Assembly (NCBI GenBank): GCA_028706585.1
Contig: JAQTVX010000001.1
Location: 20,712-39,281, forward strand
Reading direction: 5' to 3'
Source of the DNA: Candidatus Krumholzibacteriia bacterium
GTDB taxonomy: Bacteria; Krumholzibacteriota; Krumholzibacteriia; Krumholzibacteriales; Krumholzibacteriaceae
Length of the DNA: 18,570 bases
The notes beneath the pieces were generated by a model. It was not told the DNA's origin and searched no databases. It saw only the letters and a list, made by a program, of their open reading frames with translations. The position numbers and the translations under genes are program-made. Of the stretch, positions 1-6,929 are shown piece after piece. How positions within the stretch are numbered: position 1 is the first letter of the stretch; each line of letters opens with the position of its first letter.

Positions 1-9
1 CGGACCGGC

Positions 10-38
10 TTGACAGAATTACCCCCTCCGGATACGAT
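10..38 (+). promoter_or_regulatory. Candidate sigma70-type promoter for the hydrolase gene
   Basis: A perfect -35 box TTGACA lies at 10-15 and a -10-like TACGAT (4 of 6 matches to TATAAT) at 33-38, separated by the optimal 17 bases. This gives a leader of about 40 bases before the ATG at 87. It is the only plus-strand promoter needed in the window. Supported by sequence match only; no start site is known, and sigma consensus use in this lineage is assumed. Confidence 0.6.
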
Positions 39-74
39 CCTCCGTGGGGAATGCGTCGATGCCGCCCACCAGTC

Positions 75-80
75 AGGAGG
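75..80 (+). promoter_or_regulatory. Ribosome binding site that fixes the hydrolase start
   Basis: AGGAGG, a perfect Shine-Dalgarno sequence, ends 6 bases before the ATG at 87. It decides against the upstream in-frame ATG at 51, which would put 12 arginine-rich residues in front of a well-formed signal peptide. Confidence 0.85.
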
Positions 81-86
81 CTGACC

Positions 87-824
87 ATGATCAAGAAGTC
101 GTTCCTTGCGTGCGCGGTGCTTCTCGCGCTGGCCCTACCCGCCGGAGCACAGAACGTCTTTCAAAAGGACACCATCAGCACCTCGCGTGGCGACCTCACG
201 ATCACCTTCATAGGCCACGCTTCGCTCATGTTCTCGTTCGGCGGCAAGACCATATACGTCGATCCATGGGGCAAGCTCGCCGATTACTCGACGCTTCCGA
301 AGGCCGACATAGTGCTCGTCACGCACGACCATTTCGATCACCTCGACCGCAAAGCGCTCAAGGACGTTGCGACCGATAGAACATCCATCGTGATCACCCA
401 GGGCTGCGAAAAACAGGGTGTCCAAGGAATAATCATGAAGAACGGTGACGTGAGGACTATCGACGGGCTCGAGATCGAAGCCGTGCCGGCGTACAACGTC
501 GTCAACAAGCGCCCCGACGGACAGCCGTTCCATCCGAAAGGGACCGGCAACGGATACGTCATCACCATCGGTGACAAACGCGTCTACGTCGCGGGCGATA
601 CGGAGAATATACCGGAGATGAAGAAGCTCGCCGGGATCGACATCGCCTTTCTGCCGATGAACCTCCCCTATACCATGACGAGCGAGATGGCCGCGGAGGC
701 GGCCCTCGCCATCAAGCCGAAGATTCTCTATCCATATCACTTCGGGGACACGGACACGGCGAGGCTCGTGGATCTCCTCAAGAAGAATCCGGCGATCGAC
801 GTTCGAATCAGGAAGATGAATTAG
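87..824 (+). CDS. Exported metallo-beta-lactamase-fold hydrolase (UlaG/UPF0173-like)
   Basis: A 245-residue protein with an N-terminal signal peptide: two lysines, a hydrophobic core at about residues 6-17, and a likely cleavage after AGA at 21. The mature part has the MBL-fold metal motif THDHFDH (H80, H82, D84, H85). Candidate further ligands are H149, D171 (in VAGDTE) and H218 (in YPYHFGD). The length and the GHASLMFSFGGKTIYVDP opening match the UPF0173/UlaG-like branch, whose members hydrolyse varied phosphoester or lactone substrates. The substrate cannot be read from sequence. Export suggests a periplasmic role. The gene is monocistronic, has its own promoter, and its last 17 bases overlap the convergent lpxK. 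I see no terminator hairpin just after the stop. Family assignment is solid; function is open. Confidence 0.88.
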   Translation: MIKKSFLACAVLLALALPAGAQNVFQKDTISTSRGDLTITFIGHASLMFSFGGKTIYVDPWGKLADYSTLPKADIVLVTHDHFDHLDRKALKDVATDRTSIVITQGCEKQGVQGIIMKNGDVRTIDGLEIEAVPAYNVVNKRPDGQPFHPKGTGNGYVITIGDKRVYVAGDTENIPEMKKLAGIDIAFLPMNLPYTMTSEMAAEAALAIKPKILYPYHFGDTDTARLVDLLKKNPAIDVRIRKMN

Positions 825-1959
825 CAAACAGGCCGAGCAAACCCTCGATATCTCCGATTCTCATCTCTATGCGAAGCACGAGCACTTCCGCAGATGGAGG
901 GAAAAGCTCGTGCGCCTTGGCCCAATCCTTCTCAGTGGTAACGAACGGCACATCCCCCGCCGCTTCTCGCAGCATCGATTGAACGTCTTCGCGCGTATAT
1001 CGGTGATGATCGACAAACCGGAATGCCGCGCGTGGGCGCGCGCCCAGCGAGATGACCATGCGCTCGAATGATTCCGGGCGCGCTATGGCGGAGAAAAGAA
1101 CACACTCCCGCCCATCGATGAGCGAAAGTGGAAGCGAATGCCGCGATCGGTCCATGAGATCGCTCGCCTCGTGCCGTGCGAAGAACACATGTTTGTCGGC
1201 CACATAGGGCCGCGCTTCCCACGGAATGCACTCGGACTCGGCCCTCGTGAAAACGACAATATCAGCTCTCCGAACCGCCGAAGGCGTCTCCCGCAAGGTG
1301 CCGAGAGGGAGAAGATGTCCGTTTCCAAAGGGGTGCTCCGCATCGAGGAGAAGAATCTCGACGTCCTTTCCGATGGATGCGTTCTGAAACGCGTCGTCGA
1401 GGATCACATGCGTCGGCGAGAACATCCTCCGAGCGAGCTCCGCTCCCCTCCCTCGATTCTGATCGATCACGACGGAAATTCCCCTCGAGCGATACAGCAG
1501 TATCTCGTCTCCGAGGGCGTCCGCGGCGCTCGCGTCCCCGTCTGGACCTCCGGGCAACGAGGCCAGCAGCGCCTCATCGGTCAAGACTTCAGCCGACCTC
1601 CCAACGCTCAGCTCGCGGCCGGAAGGAACCACGCACGGCGCACGGCGCTCGGCTATGCTTCCGTATCCCCTGGAGATGACCACTGGCGTGCCTCCTCGCT
1701 CCGCGATGCCCCGGGCGATGCGAAGCGAGCAAGGCGTCTTGCCGGCGCCTCCTGCCTCGAGATTCCCTATCCCTATGACGAGAGGCCGCACCGATCGATT
1801 CGACGGCAAAGCGCTGCCCCCGCGGGGGCGGTGCCCCCCGGCGGCGAGCCTGATCCGGTTCACTCCGGCCAGCAGAACCTTCGCCGGGTACAGTAACGCC
1901 CAGGCCCCCCTTCCGGCGAGCATCTTGAACGGGGCCGGATAACGTTCAATGATTTTCAT
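808..1959 (-). CDS. lpxK: Tetraacyldisaccharide 4'-kinase LpxK
   Basis: LpxK phosphorylates the 4' position of the lipid A disaccharide at the inner membrane, using ATP. This 383-residue protein has a hydrophobic N-terminal stretch and the family P-loop GNLEAGGAGKTP (about 65-76). It also has SRGYG (96-100), GDE (150-152), DDAFQ (188-192, where many LpxK have DDGLQH), FGNGHLLPLGTLRE (211-224), DHHRYTREDV and the TTEKD motif near 341. It is longer than E. coli LpxK, mainly through about 30 extra residues between SRGYG and GDE. The start is taken as the ATG at 1959, which gives a 14-base overlap with the upstream acyltransferase gene. An in-frame ATG at 1971 is also possible, and neither has a clear ribosome site. 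It is the last gene of the bamA-lpx operon. Confidence 0.93.
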   Translation of the reverse strand: MKIIERYPAPFKMLAGRGAWALLYPAKVLLAGVNRIRLAAGGHRPRGGSALPSNRSVRPLVIGIGNLEAGGAGKTPCSLRIARGIAERGGTPVVISRGYGSIAERRAPCVVPSGRELSVGRSAEVLTDEALLASLPGGPDGDASAADALGDEILLYRSRGISVVIDQNRGRGAELARRMFSPTHVILDDAFQNASIGKDVEILLLDAEHPFGNGHLLPLGTLRETPSAVRRADIVVFTRAESECIPWEARPYVADKHVFFARHEASDLMDRSRHSLPLSLIDGRECVLFSAIARPESFERMVISLGARPRAAFRFVDHHRYTREDVQSMLREAAGDVPFVTTEKDWAKAHELFPPSAEVLVLRIEMRIGDIEGLLGLFANSSS

Positions 1960-2629
1960 GGGGCCACACATCCGGTCCTTCGTATCCGAGGTTCCTGTCT
2001 AGCTCCGCGGTCAGATCGTGAAGCGTCCGCTCGAGCCGCAGCCTGTAGTTCTCGCGATCCTGCCGATCCAAATCGGCCGGCACGAGGAATGGCTCCCCGT
2101 AGGCGATAACCACCCTCGCGAAAAGGCCCGGGATCTGGAAGCGGTCCCACGTGCGCAGGAGCTTCCTGGGCCGCGCCGAATCCGTCACGGGAATCACCAC
2201 CGAGCCGGTCATCCTGCAGAGCTCGGTTGCGCCTTGTTGGACTAGCCCCCGCGGCCCCCGCGGCCCATCGATCGTGAGCCCGGCATCCAGCTCTTTTCGA
2301 AGAACCGCGGCCAGCTCTCTGAATCCCGCCGCCCCGCGCCGCGTCGACGAACCCTTGACGTGGCCCCATCCGAGCCATGCGACCGATCTTCCCATGAGGT
2401 CACCGTCGGGGGGCTCCGACGCAAGCACACTGATGCCCCATTTCCTGTGCGAGTAGGCGATGACAAGAAGCCGCCCGTGCCAGAACGAGACGACCCCTTG
2501 CTTGGAAAGAGAGCGCGCCTTCTCCAGGTTCTCCAGATTTCGCCATTCAACCCTCCATGTCACCCCGAGGAGACGAATAACGAGGGAACCGATATAGCTC
2601 GCGATGCCCGGATGAACTCGTATTTTCAT
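1946..2629 (-). CDS. DUF374 lysophospholipid/lipid A acyltransferase (LpxJ-like)
   Basis: This 227-residue protein matches the DUF374 branch of the LPLAT acyltransferases. An N-terminal hydrophobic segment (about 8-24) is followed by the catalytic FWHGRLLV (H51), then SEPPDGDLMGR (71-81) and IDGPRGPRG (120-128). The last is a substrate-site signature close to the family's DGPRGP. DUF374 members include LpxJ, a late acyltransferase of Epsilonproteobacteria that adds a secondary acyl chain to lipid A. Placement between lpxB and lpxK suggests the same job here, on the inner membrane face, perhaps before Kdo is added. That specificity is inference; the protein could instead be a general lysophospholipid acyltransferase. 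The gene follows lpxB by 19 bases, its 3' end overlaps the lpxK start, and GGGA precedes its ATG. Confidence 0.85.
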   Translation of the reverse strand: MKIRVHPGIASYIGSLVIRLLGVTWRVEWRNLENLEKARSLSKQGVVSFWHGRLLVIAYSHRKWGISVLASEPPDGDLMGRSVAWLGWGHVKGSSTRRGAAGFRELAAVLRKELDAGLTIDGPRGPRGLVQQGATELCRMTGSVVIPVTDSARPRKLLRTWDRFQIPGLFARVVIAYGEPFLVPADLDRQDRENYRLRLERTLHDLTAELDRNLGYEGPDVWPHENH

Positions 2630-2648
2630 GGGTCATCCCACCCTGCAA

Positions 2649-3818
2649 TCAATGCTGACGATCCGATCGCGCGTCGAACAATCGCTCGATTTCGGACGCA
2701 TCCTCTCCACTCGCCATGCGCAGCGCGATCTCGGCGATCCGCTTTACTCCGCCGGGGCCCTCGAGCAGATTCCTGACGGACATCAGATCCGCGGACATCG
2801 CCCGGTATCGGACGGGATCGTCGAGGATCGATAATGCCTCCTTGGCGATGCGCTCGGGAGTCGCATCCGACTGGATCAGCTCAGGCAGTATGCGCCGCCG
2901 GGCCAGGACGTTCGGCATCGCGATCCACGGTATCTTCACGAGAGATTTCCCGATCGCGTAGCTCAAAACGGAGGTTCGGTAGGATACGACCGTCGGCGTG
3001 CCGGATAGAGCGCACTGCAGCGTCACGGTGCCGGATGCCGCGAGCACGAGCGATGCATCGGCCAGCTCCTCGATCCCGGTTCGCGTCGTTCTGATGCATG
3101 CGCGCATATCGGGCGGCACGCGCGCGGCCTCCTCCCTTATTAGCGGCGCGAGACCGATCGTGAATGTCGCCGCGCCGAAGCGCTTCCTGATGAGCCGCGC
3201 CGCTCCGCACAGCGCTGGAAACATCCTTTCGAACACCTGTCTCCTGCTCCCGGGGAAGAGCATAACGTTGAACCGATCGCCGCGCGCCGGAGCTTCCTTT
3301 GGACCGGGGATCGGCCGCATCTCGTCCAGCATCGGATGCCCGGCGAAGACAACGGGAATGCCGGCCTTCCGGTACATGTCTCTCTCGAAGGGCAAGATAA
3401 CGGCCATGAGGTCGATTGAAGGCTTCATCCTGCCCACCCGCCATCCGCCCCATGCCCACACCTGGGGACTGATGAAGTAGAGGACGGGCACGCCGGCGGC
3501 CTTCGCATATCTCGCCAAACGCAGGTTGAGACCCGGATAATCCACGGGAATAAACAGATCGATATCGCCACGATCCATGAGAGAGATAAGTGACCTTTCC
3601 AAGGAAACGAAACGCGGGAGCCGGGCGAGAACCTCCGCGAACCCCATGAACGCATACTTCTCGAGCGGAAGCAGGATCTCCGCTCCCGCGGATGCGAGCT
3701 CGGTCCCACCCAGCGCGCGAACCTCGCATAGGGGATCGAGCGCCTTCATCTCCCGGACAAGACGTGCGGCATGGTGCTCCCCACTCGTTTCGCCGCAGGT
3801 GAGGAGAATGTTGGGCAT
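2649..3818 (-). CDS. lpxB: Lipid-A-disaccharide synthase LpxB
   Basis: LpxB is a GT19 glycosyltransferase that condenses UDP-2,3-diacylglucosamine with lipid X to form the beta-1,6 disaccharide, releasing UDP. The 389-residue length is typical. Visible family features are the N-terminal CGETSGEHHA (8-17), MGFAEVL (58-64), PVDYPGLN (91-98, whose Asp matches the essential one in GIDAPDFN of E. coli), SPQVWAWGGWR (117-127), ILPFE, AGHPMLDEM (159-167) and the C-domain FPGSRR. The usual GEASGD is GETSGE here, with Glu in place of Asp. The ATG overlaps the upstream oxidoreductase stop as TGATG, and GGAGAGAG lies just before it, so the two are probably translationally coupled. Identification is secure. 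Confidence 0.95.
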   Translation of the reverse strand: MPNILLTCGETSGEHHAARLVREMKALDPLCEVRALGGTELASAGAEILLPLEKYAFMGFAEVLARLPRFVSLERSLISLMDRGDIDLFIPVDYPGLNLRLARYAKAAGVPVLYFISPQVWAWGGWRVGRMKPSIDLMAVILPFERDMYRKAGIPVVFAGHPMLDEMRPIPGPKEAPARGDRFNVMLFPGSRRQVFERMFPALCGAARLIRKRFGAATFTIGLAPLIREEAARVPPDMRACIRTTRTGIEELADASLVLAASGTVTLQCALSGTPTVVSYRTSVLSYAIGKSLVKIPWIAMPNVLARRRILPELIQSDATPERIAKEALSILDDPVRYRAMSADLMSVRNLLEGPGGVKRIAEIALRMASGEDASEIERLFDARSDRQH

Positions 3819-4798
3819 CAGCGCTCTCTCCGTGTTTTCGCGATGATCCCCAGCACCCGCTCGGCTACTCCGAGCGCCGCGAGCCCCTCCTCACCCGTCA
3901 CCGCGGGCGCCGCCTCTCCCCGCACCGCGGCCAGGAACGAAACGATTTCCTTGCGGAGGGGTTCCGATCCATCGATCTCGACCGGAATCCGACGGATGAA
4001 ACGTTGGGGATCGATCTCGCCCCCCGAGGAAACCGGACCGGCGGTTCTTTCATATGCCTCTATGCTCTTCTCCCTGAGGTCGACGGAAACATAGCGGTCT
4101 TCTTCGAAAAATCGGATCTTTCGCATGGGCTCGCGCGATATTCGGCTCGCCGTGACGTTCGCCACGCAGCCGCTCTCGAACTCGATTCTCGCGTTCACGA
4201 TATCGGGCCCCGCGGTCAGGACGCCCGCTCCCGAGGCCCTGAGCTCGGCGATCGGATCGCCGCCGAGCACCGTGAGAATGAGATCGATGTCATGGATCAT
4301 GAGATCCTGCACGACGGAAACGTCGATGCCCCTCGGACTGAACGTCCCGAGGCGGTGGGATTCGATGAACCGCGGATGCTTCAAAAGAGCGCGGGCAGCC
4401 TCGAAAGCGCCGTTGAACCTCTCGATGTGTCCGACCTGGAAGACGCATTTACCGCGCTGCGAGCGCTCTATCATGTCGCGCGCCGCGGCGCTGTCGGATG
4501 CTATCGGTTTCTCTACGAGAACGTGAACGCCCGCTTCGAAAGCCGACGAAGCCGCAGCGTGGTGATTCGTCGCCGGAGTGCAGATGCTCACCACATCGCA
4601 CTCGGCCAGAAGCTCCCCCATGGAGGCGCTGATGGACGCCCCATGCTCCTCCGCAACGACAGCCGCGCGAGCGGTGTCACTATCGTAAACTCTCACGCGC
4701 TGGATTTCTTCGAGCGACGCATAGATTCGCGCGTGCTCCCTTCCGAGCCGCCCGGTCCCGATCACCCCTGCCCTCAACCTTCGGCGTTTCGTACTCAC
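3818..4798 (-). CDS. Gfo/Idh/MocA-family NAD(P)-dependent oxidoreductase in the lpx operon (GnnA-like?)
   Basis: A 326-residue dehydrogenase with an N-terminal Rossmann motif GVIGTGRLG (11-19), the CTPATNHH segment, and the family motif VEKPIA (95-100) with its conserved Lys. These are followed by VGHIERFNGAF (122-132) and DLMIHDIDL (165-173), where the His and Asp are likely catalytic. This subtype is often found beside lpxA and lpxB in didermic bacteria. The best-known relative by role is GnnA, which oxidises the 3-OH of UDP-GlcNAc so that the aminotransferase GnnB can make the 2,3-diamino sugar of some lipid A. No gnnB is in the window, so the substrate is inferred, not shown. It starts with GTG preceded by GGGAGG. 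It lies 33 bases after lpxA and shares one base with lpxB. Confidence 0.85.
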   Translation of the reverse strand: MSTKRRRLRAGVIGTGRLGREHARIYASLEEIQRVRVYDSDTARAAVVAEEHGASISASMGELLAECDVVSICTPATNHHAAASSAFEAGVHVLVEKPIASDSAAARDMIERSQRGKCVFQVGHIERFNGAFEAARALLKHPRFIESHRLGTFSPRGIDVSVVQDLMIHDIDLILTVLGGDPIAELRASGAGVLTAGPDIVNARIEFESGCVANVTASRISREPMRKIRFFEEDRYVSVDLREKSIEAYERTAGPVSSGGEIDPQRFIRRIPVEIDGSEPLRKEIVSFLAAVRGEAAPAVTGEEGLAALGVAERVLGIIAKTRRER

Positions 4799-4831
4799 GC
4801 GCCCTCCCGATCGCGGCGAGACGATTATGCA

Positions 4832-5608
4832 TTACTTGATGATTCCTCGTTTGGAATTCCGAATGAAATCGACGAGCATCGCAATCTCCTTCGAGGACGG
4901 CAGATCGGCGCATATCTTCTCGAGGGCCTGCGTGACGTTGAGACCGCTCCTGAACAGAAGAACGTAAGCTTTCTTCAGAAGCGAACGCTGCTCGGCGGTA
5001 AAGCCGTGCCTCATGAGGCCGATTGCGTTGAGCCCCCATACGCGCGCCGGATTGCCCGCGACCTTGAGAAAGGGGGGAACGTCCTGTGGAATCCTGCTTC
5101 CCCCTCCGATGAAGGCGTATTGACCGATCTCCACGTACTGATGTATCGGCGTTATGCCGCCGATCGATGCGTGGTCATGCACGCGCGCGTGCCCGGCAAT
5201 ATTCACGGCGTTCGCGATGATGACGTCGTTCCCGATCTCGCAGTTATGACCGATATGAACGTACGCCATGAGGAGAACTTCGTTTCCGATGATCGTGCTT
5301 TCATCCTCCCCGGTCGCGCTGTTGATCGTCACGAACTCGCGGATCGTATTGCCGTCGCCGATGCGCACGAACGTGCGCTCCCCCCGATACTTGAGATCCT
5401 GGCAGACGTTGCCGATCGCCGCTCCGTGAAAGACGGAGTTGTTCTTTCCGAGCGTCGTATGTCCGTCGATGAGCACGCTCGTTCCTATCCGGCAGCCGTC
5501 GCCGATAGTCACTTCTTCGCCGATGACGGAGTACGGTCCGACGGAAACCCCCTCGCCGAGCTCGGCCTTCTTGTGGATCACTGCCGTAGGATGGATATCT
5601 CGCGACAT
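4832..5608 (-). CDS. lpxA: UDP-N-acetylglucosamine acyltransferase LpxA
   Basis: LpxA transfers a 3-hydroxyacyl chain from ACP to the 3 position of UDP-GlcNAc (or of its 3-amino analogue), the first step of lipid A synthesis. The 258 residues form left-handed beta-helix hexapeptide repeats and then a helical C-terminus. Key residues align with E. coli LpxA: catalytic His at 121 (in YVHIGHNCEIGN), and H118, H140 and H156. The substrate segment is CQDLKY (69-74), and GNPARVWGLNAIGLMRHGF is the usual C-terminal signature. At the chain-length ruler position (E. coli G173) there is Gly169, which would allow a long, C14-like chain; this is inference from one residue. The ATG lies 10 bases after lpxC-fabZ and is preceded by GGAG. 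Confidence 0.96.
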   Translation of the reverse strand: MSRDIHPTAVIHKKAELGEGVSVGPYSVIGEEVTIGDGCRIGTSVLIDGHTTLGKNNSVFHGAAIGNVCQDLKYRGERTFVRIGDGNTIREFVTINSATGEDESTIIGNEVLLMAYVHIGHNCEIGNDVIIANAVNIAGHARVHDHASIGGITPIHQYVEIGQYAFIGGGSRIPQDVPPFLKVAGNPARVWGLNAIGLMRHGFTAEQRSLLKKAYVLLFRSGLNVTQALEKICADLPSSKEIAMLVDFIRNSKRGIIK

Positions 5609-5618
5609 GGCTGCTCCA

Positions 5619-6929
5619 TCAGCGGTCTATGATCGAGGAGAAAAGCTCCGCCTCCGCGACGACCTGGTCGTCCACGTACGCGACCCCCTTCATCTTGCAG
5701 AATCGCTTGCGCAGCGTAATCATCTCCAGCTCGAAGCGGACCTGGTCGCCCGGAACGACCGGCTTGCGGAACCTAGCCTTGTCGATTCCGATGAAATAGA
5801 CGAGGTATTTCTCGGGCGCATCGACGGCCGACAGAAGCAGAATTCCACCCACCTGCCCCATCGCCTCGATTATCAGGACGGCGGGCATGATCGGATGGCC
5901 GGGAAAATGCCCCATGAAGAAGGGTTCGTTTATCGTCACGTTCTTTATACCGACGACGCGTTTCTTGTCCTCGAGCGTCAGTATCCGGTCGACCAGGAGA
6001 AATGGGTACCGGTGAGGCATGATCGTCTGGATGGCGTTGATATCCCAGATCCCGCGCTTATCGGCACCGGAAGTTCTCTGCTGATTCTTGAGCTCCTGTG
6101 CAAGGAGCCGCGCGAACTTGAGATTGAACCGGTGACCTGAACGGATTGCGATGATGTGGCCCTCGATCGGCGCGCCGACGAGCGTGAGATCTCCAACGAG
6201 ATCGAGAATCTTATGGCGGACGAACTCATTGGCGAATCGGAGCGAGACATTATTGACTATTCCTTTTGCATCTACCGCAATGGCGTTATCGAGACTCCCG
6301 CCCTTGATGAGGCCCTGCGACTTGAGCAGCTCCACGTCCGACCATAGCACGAATGTGCGTGCCGGGGCGATCTCGCTGACGAAAAGCTCGGGCGTCACGT
6401 CGAAAGACGCATACTGTATACCGATGTGGGGATTCTTGTAATCGATCGTGAAGCTCAATTTGAATCCCTTGTAAGGAAGCGCATAGAGCTCGATACCGTC
6501 CTGAGCGAAAACAACCGGCTTAGTGATCTTGAGGAATCGCACCGGCACGCCCTGATTCTCGAATCCGACCTTCTGTAAGGCCTCGACGAGTGGAGTGCAA
6601 CTCCCGTCCCTCGGCTCCGGAGGCTCGTCGGAATCGATATCGACGATCATATTGTCGATCTGAAGGCCCGAAGCGGAGGCGAGAATATGTTCGACCGTGT
6701 GGACCACGGCCTCCTTGTTCTCAAGTGTCGTGTTGCGGCGGATCTCCTCCGCACTGATGAAATCGACGCTGGCCGGAATCTCGACCGCCGGAGAGAGATC
6801 GACCCTCCGAAAACGGACGCCAGTGGACGGAGGCGCCGGATGGAAAACCGTCCGCACAGGCTTCCCCGTATGAAGGCCGATTCCCTCGTAAACGAACGAG
6901 CCCTTAATCGTCCTTTGCTGACGAATCAA
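5619..6929 (-). CDS. lpxC-fabZ: Bifunctional LpxC deacetylase - FabZ dehydratase fusion
   Basis: Two enzymes are joined in one chain. Positions are counted from the longest frame, which starts at TTG 6956. The LpxC part (to about 290) is the zinc deacetylase that commits UDP-3-O-acyl-GlcNAc to lipid A. It has ligand H90 in TVEH, H248 and D252 in RHKILDLVGD, and catalytic H275 in SGHRFNLK. The FabZ part (about 303-445) is a hot-dog-fold 3-hydroxyacyl-ACP dehydratase with PHRYPFLLVDRI, GHFPGHP (H350) and LIIEAMGQ (E364). It carries MPAVL where MPGVL is usual. I chose the TTG at 6929 because homologues begin with the QRTIKGSF-like stretch and AAAGG lies 8 bases upstream. This leaves a 26-base overlap with lpxD; the TTG at 6956 remains possible. 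The fusion is known from Bacteroidetes and Chlorobi. Confidence 0.94.
   Translation of the reverse strand: MIRQQRTIKGSFVYEGIGLHTGKPVRTVFHPAPPSTGVRFRRVDLSPAVEIPASVDFISAEEIRRNTTLENKEAVVHTVEHILASASGLQIDNMIVDIDSDEPPEPRDGSCTPLVEALQKVGFENQGVPVRFLKITKPVVFAQDGIELYALPYKGFKLSFTIDYKNPHIGIQYASFDVTPELFVSEIAPARTFVLWSDVELLKSQGLIKGGSLDNAIAVDAKGIVNNVSLRFANEFVRHKILDLVGDLTLVGAPIEGHIIAIRSGHRFNLKFARLLAQELKNQQRTSGADKRGIWDINAIQTIMPHRYPFLLVDRILTLEDKKRVVGIKNVTINEPFFMGHFPGHPIMPAVLIIEAMGQVGGILLLSAVDAPEKYLVYFIGIDKARFRKPVVPGDQVRFELEMITLRKRFCKMKGVAYVDDQVVAEAELFSSIIDR

Noticed and set aside
135..827. 230-residue minus-strand open frame opposite the hydrolase gene
   Set aside because: The plus-strand frame has a signal peptide, MBL motif, promoter and ribosome site; the antisense frame has none of these.
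4004..5632. 542-residue open frame on the plus strand opposite lpxA and the oxidoreductase
   Set aside because: It lies antisense to two clearly identified genes, has no recognisable domain, and long antisense frames are common opposite GC-rich coding DNA.
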